Source: Caldalkalibacillus mannanilyticus JCM 10596 (GTDB lineage: Bacteria > Bacillota > Bacilli > Caldalkalibacillales > JCM-10596). Taken from it: a DNA stretch of 64,000 nt. The notes below the pieces were generated by a model. That model was given only the letters and a program-made list of their open reading frames with translations, made no database searches and was not told the DNA's origin. The position numbers and the translations under genes were made by a program. Shown one piece after another: positions 10,930 through 20,311 of the stretch. Position 1 is the stretch's first letter. Every line of letters begins with the position of its first letter. The stretch lies in contig NZ_BAMO01000009.1 of the NCBI RefSeq assembly GCF_000615945.1, forward strand, positions 41,737-105,736, in the 5' to 3' direction.

Positions 10930-11292
10930 ATGTCAGTTGAAATATCATCCCAATTAGGACAAATTGATGTGGCAGTAGAAGTAATAGAAACATTAGCAGG
11001 TGGTGCTGCCATAGATTGCTATGGTTTAGTCGGCATGGCATCAAGAAAGCAACTAAAAGATGGAATTACAGAGCTTCTTGGACGAGATAACTTCAGTAAA
11101 GGTGTCGTAGTACGTGAAGACGAAGAAGGTGTACATATTGATATGTATATTATCGTTAGTTACGGTACAAAGATTTCAGAAGTAGCCAATAATGTCCAGT
11201 CTAAGGTGAAGTATACATTGGATCAGACATTAGGTCTTGATGTTACATCCGTTAATATTTTTGTACAGGGAGTAAGGGTGACGAACCCTTAG
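10930..11292 (+). CDS. yloU: Asp23/Gls24 family protein (YloU)
   Basis: This 120-residue Asp23/Gls24 envelope-stress family protein starts MSVEISSQLGQIDVAVEVI and contains the family segment GLVGMASRK. The molecular role is not known in detail; related proteins associate with the membrane. It sits directly before fakA with a strong GTGAGGGGGAA ribosome site, as in most Firmicutes. Confidence 0.92.
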   Translation: MSVEISSQLGQIDVAVEVIETLAGGAAIDCYGLVGMASRKQLKDGITELLGRDNFSKGVVVREDEEGVHIDMYIIVSYGTKISEVANNVQSKVKYTLDQTLGLDVTSVNIFVQGVRVTNP

Positions 11293-11308
11293 AGTTAGGA
11301 GGATCATT

Positions 11309-12988
11309 GTGAAGCACCTAAAGATTAATGGTATCATGTTTGCGCAAATGATAAGAGAAGGAGCGCAAAATCTCACACGTAATGTTAAGCAAGTTGATGC
11401 GCTTAATGTGTTTCCGGTACCAGATGGGGATACTGGGACCAATATGAATCTTTCATTTACATCAGGCGTAAATGAAATGAATAAATACGAATCAACTGAT
11501 ATTACTGAAGTAACCAAAGCCCTTTCCAAGGGGTTGCTCATGGGCGCGCGTGGAAATTCTGGTGTAATCCTCTCTCAATTGTTTAGAGGATTTTCTAAGT
11601 CTATTGAAGGGACAAAAGAAATTGACGCTAAGCAATTTGCGAATGCGCTTCAACAGGGAGTAGATACTGCCTACAAGGCGGTTATGAAACCAGTTGAAGG
11701 AACCATTTTAACTGTTTCAAAAGATGCAGCTAAAATGGCTCAAAAAATGTCGCAAAAGGTGGATGACATTACATACCTTATGCAAGAAGTATTAACGGAG
11801 GCCAAGGCTTCTTTAAAAAGAACGCCTGATTTGCTACCCATCCTAAAGCAAGTAGGAGTGGTAGACTCTGGAGGCCAAGGTCTTGTCTATGTCTATGAAG
11901 GGATGCTAAGAGCCTTAAAAGGCGAAACATTTATCGAAAATACCGTTCATGAAGAAGTATATGAATTGAAAGAAAATAAGGAAGAGCATGTACGTGACGA
12001 AGTTTCTTCTATGATGGCATCAGGGGTTCTTTCAGTTGAAGATATCGAGTACGGATATTGTACTGAATTTATGATTCGCTTGGATAAGCAGAAAGCGCCG
12101 CAATTTAATGAGTTTCAATTTAGAGAAAGAATAAACCGCTATGGAGATTCGTTACTAGTCATCTCTGATGATGAACTTGTGAAGGTACATATTCATGCAG
12201 AAGATCTAAGCAAGGTGATGGAACTTGCTCAGTATTTCGGCGGATTGACAAATATTAAGATTGAAAATATGCGTGAGCAGTTTTTGGCTATCAAAGAAGG
12301 ACAAGTTGTTTCTGAACAGGATCAGCCAATGAAGGATTTTGGGATTATCACTGTTTCTATGGGTGATGGGATCGCTGAGATCTTTAAGAGCTTAGGAGCA
12401 GATGTCGTCATTGCTGGCGGTCAAACCATGAATCCGAGTACAGAAGACTTTGTTAAAGCAATTAAGCAGGTTCAAGCAGAAAAGATCATTATTCTGCCTA
12501 ATAACAGCAATATTATTTTGGCTGCTGAACAATCAGCAGAATTGGTGGATCAAGAAGTAGCTGTCGTTCCAACCAAAAATGTTCCGCAAGGGATGTCGGC
12601 ATTATTAAGCTACAACCCAGCGGCTTCGCTAGAGGAAAATAAAGATTCTATGACAAGAGCTAAGGATCAGGTGAAGTCAGGGCAGGTTACTTTTGCAGTA
12701 AGAGATACTCAAATTGATGAAGTATCCATTAACAAAGGGGATTTTATGGGAATCTTCGATGGGAAAATTGTCTATGCCTCGAACGAAATAAAAGCGACGA
12801 CCACTTCTCTGTTAGATAAGATGATTGATGAAGATAGTGAGATCATAACACTGATTTATGGGGAAGATGTTAAGGAGGAGCAGGCAAAAGAAATTGAAGA
12901 CTACATCACTGCTCAGTATCCTGATGTTGATGTGGAAGTACATAATGGTCAACAACCATTATATTCCTATCTTATTGCCGTAGAGTAA
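11309..12988 (+). CDS. fakA: Fatty acid kinase ATP-binding subunit FakA (YloV)
   Basis: FakA phosphorylates fatty acids held by a FakB protein, giving acyl-phosphate for phospholipid synthesis. The N-terminal DhaL-like domain has NVFPVPDGDTGTNMNLSF, which binds ATP and Mg. The middle and C-terminal domains follow, for 559 residues in all. The start is GTG behind TTAGGAGGATCATT. A DegV/FakB-type gene follows 24 bases later, and the FapR regulon lies nearby, so a role in fatty acid recycling fits the context. Confidence 0.93.
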   Translation: MKHLKINGIMFAQMIREGAQNLTRNVKQVDALNVFPVPDGDTGTNMNLSFTSGVNEMNKYESTDITEVTKALSKGLLMGARGNSGVILSQLFRGFSKSIEGTKEIDAKQFANALQQGVDTAYKAVMKPVEGTILTVSKDAAKMAQKMSQKVDDITYLMQEVLTEAKASLKRTPDLLPILKQVGVVDSGGQGLVYVYEGMLRALKGETFIENTVHEEVYELKENKEEHVRDEVSSMMASGVLSVEDIEYGYCTEFMIRLDKQKAPQFNEFQFRERINRYGDSLLVISDDELVKVHIHAEDLSKVMELAQYFGGLTNIKIENMREQFLAIKEGQVVSEQDQPMKDFGIITVSMGDGIAEIFKSLGADVVIAGGQTMNPSTEDFVKAIKQVQAEKIIILPNNSNIILAAEQSAELVDQEVAVVPTKNVPQGMSALLSYNPAASLEENKDSMTRAKDQVKSGQVTFAVRDTQIDEVSINKGDFMGIFDGKIVYASNEIKATTTSLLDKMIDEDSEIITLIYGEDVKEEQAKEIEDYITAQYPDVDVEVHNGQQPLYSYLIAVE

Positions 12989-13012
12989 GGGAAGATTGAA
13001 AGGAGTAAGAGA

Positions 13013-13870
13013 ATGGCTCTGGTTAAAATTGTTACGGATAGTACTGCCGATATTCCAACGGATTTGGTTCGTGAACTAGATATTGAGGTTGTCCCTCTAA
13101 AGGTGCATTTTGGTAACGAAACTTACGCTGATGGGGTCGATATTGGTTCCGCCACCTTTTATCAAATGCTTGGTCAGGCAGGAGAGCTACCTACTACATC
13201 TCAACCTTCTCCAGTTGATTTTGTAGAAACCTACAAAAAAATAAAAGCAAATAGTAAGGAGCCTGTTCATATTATCTCTCTGCATATCTCCTCCGCCTTG
13301 AGTGGAACCGTTCAATCGGCGCTTTTAGCTCAAAGTATGCTTGAAGAGCAGATTGATATTACTGTGATTGATTCAAAAAAAGCCTCCTATGCGATCGGTG
13401 TGATCGTTGTCGAGCTAGCAAAAGCAATCAAGCAAGGGAAAACAAAAGAAGAGTGTGTCCAATTAGCCAATTACTTAATTAAAAACACTAAAATTTATTT
13501 CCTTGTTGATACCCTTTTATATCTTCAAAAAGGAGGACGTATCGGCAAAGCCTCTGCTTTATTTGGATCGTTGCTAAATATCAAACCCATTCTATCGTTA
13601 GATGATCATGGAGAAGTGTATGCGGTAGATAAGGTGCGTGGAAATAAAAAAGCACTTGTTCGTATTATAGATTTACTAAAAGAATTTTCAGGAGGTTCTC
13701 CTGTTCATCTTGGAATAAGTCATGCAGTGGACAGTGAAGGGGCGAATGAGGCGCTACAGCAGCTTCATCAACATTTTACTATCTCATCAGAGGTATTGAC
13801 CGAAATAGGTCCAGTCATTGGAGCACATGTGGGCCCTAAGGCGATGGCATTCATTATGATTAAAGCATAA
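13013..13870 (+). CDS. DegV family fatty acid-binding protein (FakB-like)
   Basis: This is a two-domain DegV protein: VKIVTDSTADIP at the start, TTSQPSP near residue 60, SSALSGTVQSA and LQKGGRIGKASA. DegV proteins bind one fatty acid and present it to FakA. Placement right after fakA supports a functional pair; this is inference from context. At 285 residues it is the usual size. The gene is absent from this position in B. subtilis. Confidence 0.92.
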   Translation: MALVKIVTDSTADIPTDLVRELDIEVVPLKVHFGNETYADGVDIGSATFYQMLGQAGELPTTSQPSPVDFVETYKKIKANSKEPVHIISLHISSALSGTVQSALLAQSMLEEQIDITVIDSKKASYAIGVIVVELAKAIKQGKTKEECVQLANYLIKNTKIYFLVDTLLYLQKGGRIGKASALFGSLLNIKPILSLDDHGEVYAVDKVRGNKKALVRIIDLLKEFSGGSPVHLGISHAVDSEGANEALQQLHQHFTISSEVLTEIGPVIGAHVGPKAMAFIMIKA

Positions 13871-13927
13871 TATAGTATATACATTCTATTCTAATGAATA
13901 GGAATGTTTCATGTTAGGGGGAAGCGT

Positions 13928-14590
13928 ATGAAATATCGCACTGTTTTTGATATTATTGGCCCAATTATGATTGGACCTTCAAGTTCACATACCGCTGGGG
14001 CTGCTCGCATTGGGCGTGTAGCTAGAAATATTTTTGGGCGCAAACCAGATAAGGCAGAGATCACCTTCTATGGCTCTTTTGCCCAGACCTATAAGGGGCA
14101 TGGGACGGAAATCGCTATTGTTGGAGGAATTCTTGATCTAGATACATTTGATGAAGGCATCATTCGTTCCTTGGAACTGGCGAAAGAAGCAGGGATAGAT
14201 ATTCAAATTATCACAAGCACAGAGGATGTAGAGCATCCTAATACCGCTAAAGTGCGTCTCAAGGATTCGATTGGGGAACTTGAAATAGTAGGCATTTCTA
14301 TTGGCGGGGGAACGATTGAGATTGTATCCATGAATGGTTTTAATCTGCGTCTCTCAGGGCATCACCCTGCTCTACTCGTCCTACACGAAGATCGATTTGG
14401 TATGATTGCAGGAGTATCTAATATCATGACAAAATACGAATTGAATATAGGGCATATGGAGGTTGCTCGGAAGTCAAAGGGTTCAGAAGCTCTGATGGCT
14501 ATTGAAACAGATCAGATGATCCCAGATGAATTGATCGAAGAGATCAGCAAGATCCCCTATATCCTTACTGTTACTCGTTTGCAGGCATAA
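13928..14590 (+). CDS. sdaAB: L-serine dehydratase, beta subunit
   Basis: This is the beta subunit of the iron-sulfur L-serine deaminase, which makes pyruvate and ammonia. It begins MKYRTVFDIIGPIMIGPSSSHTAGAARIG and ends with an ACT-like regulatory domain. ATG 13928 is preferred over ATG 13904 because it follows TTAGGGGGAAGCGT and gives the conserved N-terminus. It pairs with sdaAA 31 bases downstream. Confidence 0.95.
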   Translation: MKYRTVFDIIGPIMIGPSSSHTAGAARIGRVARNIFGRKPDKAEITFYGSFAQTYKGHGTEIAIVGGILDLDTFDEGIIRSLELAKEAGIDIQIITSTEDVEHPNTAKVRLKDSIGELEIVGISIGGGTIEIVSMNGFNLRLSGHHPALLVLHEDRFGMIAGVSNIMTKYELNIGHMEVARKSKGSEALMAIETDQMIPDELIEEISKIPYILTVTRLQA

Positions 14591-14621
14591 TATTATTTTT
14601 TACTGAGAGGAAGTCGAAGTC

Positions 14622-15506
14622 ATGGCCATATTTCAAAAAGTGTCCGAATTGGTTGAATTAGCGGAGCAGCAGAATAAAAAGATTGCAGAAATCATGATTG
14701 AGCAAGAAATGGAACTAACAGGACAGTCGCGTGATGAGATCCTTTCAAAAATGGAGAAGGCTTTTGATATTATGGAGAAAGCCGTTCATCGAGGAATAAC
14801 TGAGGACATCAAGTCTTACAGTGGTCTTACAGGTGGAGATGGAAAAAGGCTTCAAGAATATATCCAAAAAGGAAACCATCTTGCAGGTGAAACTATTCTC
14901 GATGCCGTAAGTAAAGCTATGGCTACAAATGAAGTAAATGCAGCAATGGGAACCATCTGTGCGACACCTACCGCAGGAGCAGCGGGAATTGTACCTGGCT
15001 GTCTTTTTAGTGTGTCCAAAAAGTTAAACGCTTCCAGAGAAGAATGTCTTCACTTTCTATTCACAGCAGGAGCTATTGGTTATGTCATCGCAAACAATGC
15101 ATTTATTGCCGGAGCAACTGGGGGATGTCAAGCGGAAACAGGTTCTGCCTCTGCCATGGCAGCGGCGGCAATCGTTGAAATGGCAGGGGGGACTCCAGCT
15201 CAGTCAGCACATGCTATGTCCATCGCTCTGCAAAATATGTTAGGATTAGTATGTGATCCCGTTGCTGGTTTAGTGGAGGTTCCCTGTGTAAAAAGAAATG
15301 CAATCGGAGCATCTATTGCTATGGTTGCAGCGGACATGGCGATGGCTGGAATTACGTTTATTATTCCAGCAGACGAAGTGATTGAAGCGATGTACCGAAT
15401 AGGGAAAAGCATGCCAGAAGCTCTAAAAGAAACGGCATTGGGAGGTTTAGCTGCTACTCCAACTGGAAAGGCGTTGCAAGCTAAAATATTTGGGGAGAAG
15501 AGCTGA
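14622..15506 (+). CDS. sdaAA: L-serine dehydratase, alpha subunit
   Basis: This is the catalytic subunit with the 4Fe-4S cluster. Cysteines lie in TICATPTAGAAGIVPGC, GGCQAETGSA and CDPVAGLVEVPC. The protein has 294 residues. Its ATG follows GAGAGGAAGTCGAAGTC. It is co-transcribed with sdaAB, and recG starts 7 bases after its stop. Confidence 0.95.
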   Translation: MAIFQKVSELVELAEQQNKKIAEIMIEQEMELTGQSRDEILSKMEKAFDIMEKAVHRGITEDIKSYSGLTGGDGKRLQEYIQKGNHLAGETILDAVSKAMATNEVNAAMGTICATPTAGAAGIVPGCLFSVSKKLNASREECLHFLFTAGAIGYVIANNAFIAGATGGCQAETGSASAMAAAAIVEMAGGTPAQSAHAMSIALQNMLGLVCDPVAGLVEVPCVKRNAIGASIAMVAADMAMAGITFIIPADEVIEAMYRIGKSMPEALKETALGGLAATPTGKALQAKIFGEKS

Positions 15507-15513
15507 TTAACAC

Positions 15514-17586
15514 GTGAATCAAGATGTAATGAATGTTCCAACCACATATATTAAAGGGGTGGGAGAGGAAAGGGCGACCGACCTCTCTCTTCTTGGTATC
15601 CATACGGTAGGGGACTTGTTGTATTATTTTCCTTCTCGTTATGAGGATCGCAGGGTTCAAGGAATTGAAGAAGCACAGCATGATGAAAGGATTACCCTAG
15701 AGGGAACGATTCATAGTGAAGCTGTCACTCAATTCTATGGCAGAAAGAAATCAAGAACTTCTTTTAAAGTATTTATTGAACCCTTTCTCGTCACGGCGAC
15801 TTTATTTAACCGACCTTATGCCAAAAACCAAATAAAGATCGGAAATAGAATAAAGCTTACTGGTAAGTGGGACAAACATAGAATGCAAGTAACAGTGAGT
15901 GAATATACCTTAGTTAAGGACGAGGGCTCAAAAGAAAAAGCAGATCAAGCCAAGGAAGATATCAAGCCTATCTATTCCTTAACGGGATCTATCTCTACAA
16001 CCTTCATGCAAAAAATAATCTGGCAAGGACTTAAGCAATTTGGCGAACAAATTCCTGAAATCCTTCCACAGAAATTGATCCAAGAATACAAGCTTGTTTC
16101 TCGTCGTGCTGCTATTCAAGCATTGCATTTTCCAACTGATTTTGAAACCGGAAAATGGTCAAGAAGGCGAATCGTTTATGAGGAGTTTTTCTTATTCCAA
16201 TTAAAAATGCAGGCACTGAAGAGGATACGAAGGGAAAATCAAAAAGGAGTAGTGCAGAAGATCGATCAAGAGAGAATTTCTTCTTTTCTAAGCTCTCTTC
16301 CTTTTGCTTTGACTTCAGCGCAGGCACGAGTGTTAGAAGAAATCATGCGTGATTTGCAGAAGCCTTACGCCATGAACCGTCTCTTACAAGGAGATGTAGG
16401 TTCAGGGAAAACAGTCATTGCTGCTGCTGGTTTATTTGCTACGTATACAGCAGGCTACCAGGGTGCTTTGATGGTTCCAACTGAAATTCTAGCTGAACAG
16501 CATTATGAAACGTTACAACAAATTCTAAGTGAGTTGGGAGTCCACATTGCTCTTTTAACAGGTAGTACAAAAGCATCAGAAAGAAAAGCGATTTTGGCAG
16601 GCATACAAATGGGAACCATTCATGTACTAGTGGGTACGCATGCTCTTATCCAGGAAACGGTGTCTTTTAACAAGGTAGGTTTGGTCATCATAGATGAACA
16701 GCATCGCTTTGGTGTAGAGCAAAGAAGAAAGCTAAAAAACAAAGGAGAGGCTCCTGATGTTCTCTATATGACAGCGACGCCTATCCCACGAACTTTAGCT
16801 ATTACGGCATATGGGGATCTTGATGTTTCCACCATTGATGAGCTTCCAGCAGGACGGAAACCGATAGAAACCTATTGGGCAACAGAAAAAATGTTTGATC
16901 GAGTCATTGAGTTTATCAAAAAAGAATTGCTGCAAGGTAGACAAGCTTATTTTATTTGTCCATTGATTGAGGAGTCGGAGAAGCTAGACTTGCAAAATGC
17001 CATGGAGCTTCATGCTACTTTAGTGGGGCTGCTTCCTCAGTATCGTATTGGATTAATGCATGGCAAGCTTTCAGCTCAAGAAAAAGAAGAGGTGATGCGA
17101 GATTTTGCCGAAAATAGGGTACAGGTCTTGGTGTCAACAACCGTCGTTGAGGTCGGGGTCAATGTCCCCAATGCTACCCTTATGGTGATACAGGATGCAG
17201 AAAGATTTGGTTTATCTCAGCTGCATCAATTAAGAGGTAGGGTCGGCAGAGGAGGGCATCAGTCGTATTGTATCCTGATGGCGGACCCGAAAACAGAAGC
17301 AGGAAAAGAAAGAATGAAAATCATGCAGGAAACCAATGATGGCTTCGAAATCGCCAAAAGAGACTTAGAGCTAAGAGGTCCCGGTGATTTTTTTGGCAAA
17401 AAGCAGAGTGGACTTCCCGAATTTAAAGTGGCGGATATGGTCCATGATTATCGGGCTCTAGAGGTGGCTAGAAACGATGCTAGCGTGCTGATTGAACAAG
17501 AAAGCTTTTGGCTTGAACCAGAGTATCAGCCTTTACGAGAATACTTAATTAAGCAAGGTGTCATGGAAAGTACAAAATTAGATTAA
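15514..17586 (+). CDS. recG: ATP-dependent DNA helicase RecG
   Basis: RecG remodels stalled forks and Holliday junctions. There is an N-terminal wedge/OB domain (residues 1-230). The helicase motifs are LLQGDVGSGKTVIAA, IIDEQHRFGVEQR (DExH type), TATPIPRTLA and QLRGRVGRGGHQS. The C-terminal motif region includes GPGDFFGKKQSG. It has 690 residues and a GTG start. It ends the asp23-recG group; the FapR promoter follows at once. Confidence 0.95.
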   Translation: MNQDVMNVPTTYIKGVGEERATDLSLLGIHTVGDLLYYFPSRYEDRRVQGIEEAQHDERITLEGTIHSEAVTQFYGRKKSRTSFKVFIEPFLVTATLFNRPYAKNQIKIGNRIKLTGKWDKHRMQVTVSEYTLVKDEGSKEKADQAKEDIKPIYSLTGSISTTFMQKIIWQGLKQFGEQIPEILPQKLIQEYKLVSRRAAIQALHFPTDFETGKWSRRRIVYEEFFLFQLKMQALKRIRRENQKGVVQKIDQERISSFLSSLPFALTSAQARVLEEIMRDLQKPYAMNRLLQGDVGSGKTVIAAAGLFATYTAGYQGALMVPTEILAEQHYETLQQILSELGVHIALLTGSTKASERKAILAGIQMGTIHVLVGTHALIQETVSFNKVGLVIIDEQHRFGVEQRRKLKNKGEAPDVLYMTATPIPRTLAITAYGDLDVSTIDELPAGRKPIETYWATEKMFDRVIEFIKKELLQGRQAYFICPLIEESEKLDLQNAMELHATLVGLLPQYRIGLMHGKLSAQEKEEVMRDFAENRVQVLVSTTVVEVGVNVPNATLMVIQDAERFGLSQLHQLRGRVGRGGHQSYCILMADPKTEAGKERMKIMQETNDGFEIAKRDLELRGPGDFFGKKQSGLPEFKVADMVHDYRALEVARNDASVLIEQESFWLEPEYQPLREYLIKQGVMESTKLD

Positions 17587-17594
17587 TAAAAAGA

Positions 17595-17623
17595 TTGAAA
17601 AGAAATCAATGCTACTATATACT
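17595..17623 (+). promoter_or_regulatory. Sigma-A promoter of the fapR-fab operon
   Basis: TTGAAA (17595-17600) and TATACT (17618-17623) are separated by exactly 17 bases. The predicted start lies near 17630, inside the FapR box. Confidence 0.8.
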
Positions 17624-17627
17624 ACTA

Positions 17628-17644
17628 TTAGTACCTAGTACTAA
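17628..17644 (+). promoter_or_regulatory. FapR operator
   Basis: TTAGTACCTAGTACTAA is a perfect palindrome with centre T/A and agrees with the known 17-bp FapR consensus. It overlaps the predicted transcription start, so bound FapR would block initiation. Malonyl-CoA releases FapR in B. subtilis. Confidence 0.88.
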
Positions 17645-17674
17645 AAAGTTAGACATAATAGGTGGTGGACGGAT

Positions 17675-18225
17675 TTGTCTAAACGAAATAAGAAGGAGAG
17701 ACAAGAAGAACTGATTACAACTCTCCAAAAAAACCCCTTTATGACAGATGAGGAGTTAGCCAATAAGTTTCAAGTCAGCGTCCAAACAATTCGTTTAGAT
17801 CGCTTGGAAAAATCAATTCCTGAACTGCGTGAAAGAATTAAATCAGTGGCAGAGCAAAATTATGATGAAGTCCGTTCATTAATGGAACATGAAGTCATTG
17901 GAGAAATTATTGACTTACAGCTCGATAAAAGTGCCATTTCAATATTAGATATTAAAGAAGAGCATGTCTTCACCAGAAATAAAATTGCCAGAGGACATCA
18001 TTTATTCGCACAAGCTAACTCACTTGCTGTTGCTGTTATTGATGACAACTTAGCCTTAACTGCTTCAGCTAATATTCGATTCCTTCGCTCGGTAAAAATG
18101 GGAGAGCGAGTGATTGCTAAGGCAACGGTGTCGAAAAAGAAGGAGAACGTACGAAGGTGAAGGTAGACTCATATATTCTTGATGAGTTGGTCTTTTCAGG
18201 AAACTTTACTGTTTATCGATCATAA
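17675..18225 (+). CDS. fapR: Fatty acid and phospholipid regulator FapR (C-terminus frame-shifted)
   Basis: FapR is the malonyl-CoA-sensing repressor of lipid synthesis. An N-terminal helix-turn-helix ([22 protein letters not shown]) is followed by a hot-dog effector domain ([23 protein letters not shown]). The raw frame stops at 18160. Adding one G to the GG at 18142-18143 restores a tail that reads [18 protein letters not shown] and ends at TAA 18223-18225. The restored length of about 183 residues matches the family. The start is TTG after GGTGGTGGACGGAT. A self-operator lies upstream. Confidence 0.92.
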
Positions 18226-18261
18226 TGACCTTATGAAATGATGATTTAAGGGAGTGACAAC

Positions 18262-19259
18262 ATGAGGATAGCTGTAGATGCGATGGGTGGAGATCACGCT
18301 CCTCACTTGATTGTTGAAGGTGCTATACAGGCATCAAGGGAATATACCGATCTTGAAATCATTCTGGTAGGAAATGAGTCAGAAATCAGGCTTTACTTCC
18401 ACAGGATATGAATAACATACATATTAAACATACGGATGAAGTAATAGGCACAGATGAGGAACCAGTGAAAGCTGTCAAGCAAAAGAAGAACTCTTCCTTA
18501 GTGACAGCGACACGCATGGTCAAAGAAGGAGAGGCAGATGCTTGTATTTCAGCAGGAAATACAGGAGCCTATATGACAGCAGGATTACTTATGACTGGCA
18601 GAATCAAGGGGATCGAAAGACCTGCCTTAACCATTATTTTGCCCACTGCGAGTGGCAGAGCTACCGTTGTCCTTGACGTCGGAGCCAATATGGATGCCAA
18701 ACCAGAGCATTTAGTACAATATGCAATGATGGGCAGCATCTATGCTGAAAAAATCCTTGGCTATGATCGTCCAAGCGTTGGTTTGTTAAGCGTGGGCACT
18801 GAGGAATCTAAGGGGAATGAACTAACGAAAAAAGCGTTTCCTCTAATCAAGGCTTCCAAGGTGAATTTTATTGGAAATGTAGAAGGAAGAGATGTTCCTT
18901 ATGGTGTAGCTGATGTCATCGTTTGTGATGGTTTTAGCGGCAATGTTTTGTTGAAAGTAACAGAGGGTGTAGTAGGCACCATCTTTGATCTTCTAAAAAA
19001 AGAGTTTACGAGTACCTTCACCAGTAAAATGGGTGCTTTATTACTTAAACCAGGATTGAAAAGGTTTAAGAAGCAAATGGATTATGCGGAATATGGGGGA
19101 GCCCCGCTCTTAGGCTTGAAGGGAATCTGTATTAAAGCGCATGGTTCATCGAATGCAACAGCGATAAAAAATGCAATAGGTCAAGCAAGAAAGTTTGTTT
19201 CTCTGGATGTGAATGAACTGATAAAAAAAGAAGTTCAAATAGAGGAGGAAACCGAGTGA
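18262..19259 (+). CDS. plsX: Phosphate acyltransferase PlsX (frame broken near the N-terminus)
   Basis: PlsX converts acyl-ACP to acyl-phosphate, the donor for PlsY in phospholipid synthesis. The first 45 codons from ATG 18262 read [20 protein letters not shown], the true PlsX N-terminus. The frame then stops at 18410. From about 18393 the rest continues in another frame, with [21 protein letters not shown] and GFSGNVLLK. One missing base in AGGCTTTAC near 18390 explains it. The restored length of about 332 residues matches PlsX. The stop overlaps the GTG of fabH. RBS: AAGGGAGTGACAAC. Confidence 0.93.
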
Positions 19260-20263
19260 CAATTCCATCAGTTGGTATTCTAGGAACAGGCTCTTATCTG
19301 CCTGAAAAAAAGATGATGAATATAGACTTAGAAAAAATAGTAGATACCACTGATGAATGGATTGTCAGTCGAACGGGGATCAAGGAAAGAAGGATCGTTT
19401 CTGATGATCAAGCTACTTCTGATTTAGCCTATGAAGCAAGCTTAAAAGCATTGCAAAGAGCAGGGATAACGGCAGAACAGCTTGGTTTAATTATTGTAGC
19501 TACAGTTACTCCAGATATGACCTTTCCTTCTACTGCTAATCTAATTCAAGAAAGACTTGGAGCGAAAAAGGCAGCTTCTTTTGATTTAGCTGCTGCCTGC
19601 TCTGGATTTCTATACGGGTTGACAATGGCTTCCCAATCCATTCGCACAGGGCTTTACCAATATGCCTTAGTGATAGGGGCTGAAAGCTTATCTAAAATCG
19701 TTGACTGGGAAGACCGTAACACAAGTGTACTATTTGGAGATGGTGCGGGAGCTGTGGTACTGGGTAAAGTGGACGAAGGTTACGGTTTCTTATCCTTTGA
19801 ATTAGGCGCAGATGGTGGAGGAGGAGATTTTCTCTATCTCCCTGGTGGTGGCTCTAGATGCCCAGCTACTGAGAAGAGTGTGAAGAACAAGCAGCATTAT
19901 GTGAAGATGAATGGTAAAGAAGTATTTAAGTTTGCTGTGCGAGTGATGGAGCAAGTGTCTGAATCAGTACTTGAAAAAGCGGGACTGTTAAAAGAGGATG
20001 TTGCTTTACTTGTTCCGCATCAAGCAAACCTTAGAATTATTGACGCGGCAAGAAAAAGGCTTGAACTGCCTGAGGATAAAGTAGTGGTTAACTTAGATAA
20101 GTATGGCAATATGTCTTCTGCTTCAATCCCTGTTGCCTTAGATGAGGCTGTTCGAGGGAATCAAGTAAAACGAGGAGATCATCTAGTACTCGTGGGGTTT
20201 GGTGGTGGACTTACTTGGGGAGGCTGTGTGATCCGTTGGGATCAGGAAATGACCTCAGCGTAA
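19256..20263 (+). CDS. fabH: Beta-ketoacyl-ACP synthase III
   Basis: FabH starts fatty acid synthesis by condensing acyl-CoA with malonyl-ACP. The catalytic Cys is in DLAAACSGFLYGL. The His and Asn are in VPHQANLRI and LDKYGNMSSAS. It has 335 residues. The GTG start overlaps the plsX stop by 4 bases, which suggests coupled translation. In B. subtilis the fabH copies lie outside the fapR operon, so this layout is a lineage marker. Confidence 0.95.
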   Translation: MTIPSVGILGTGSYLPEKKMMNIDLEKIVDTTDEWIVSRTGIKERRIVSDDQATSDLAYEASLKALQRAGITAEQLGLIIVATVTPDMTFPSTANLIQERLGAKKAASFDLAAACSGFLYGLTMASQSIRTGLYQYALVIGAESLSKIVDWEDRNTSVLFGDGAGAVVLGKVDEGYGFLSFELGADGGGGDFLYLPGGGSRCPATEKSVKNKQHYVKMNGKEVFKFAVRVMEQVSESVLEKAGLLKEDVALLVPHQANLRIIDAARKRLELPEDKVVVNLDKYGNMSSASIPVALDEAVRGNQVKRGDHLVLVGFGGGLTWGGCVIRWDQEMTSA

Positions 20264-20311
20264 GCCCATGAGTAGTAAGGTCTTGTCGTATGAATGAAGG
20301 GAGAAAGAAAG

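Noticed and set aside
18408..19259. A shorter PlsX starting at ATG 18408
   Set aside because: The true N-terminus [12 protein letters not shown] lies upstream in another frame with a good ribosome site, so the short start is an effect of the frame break.
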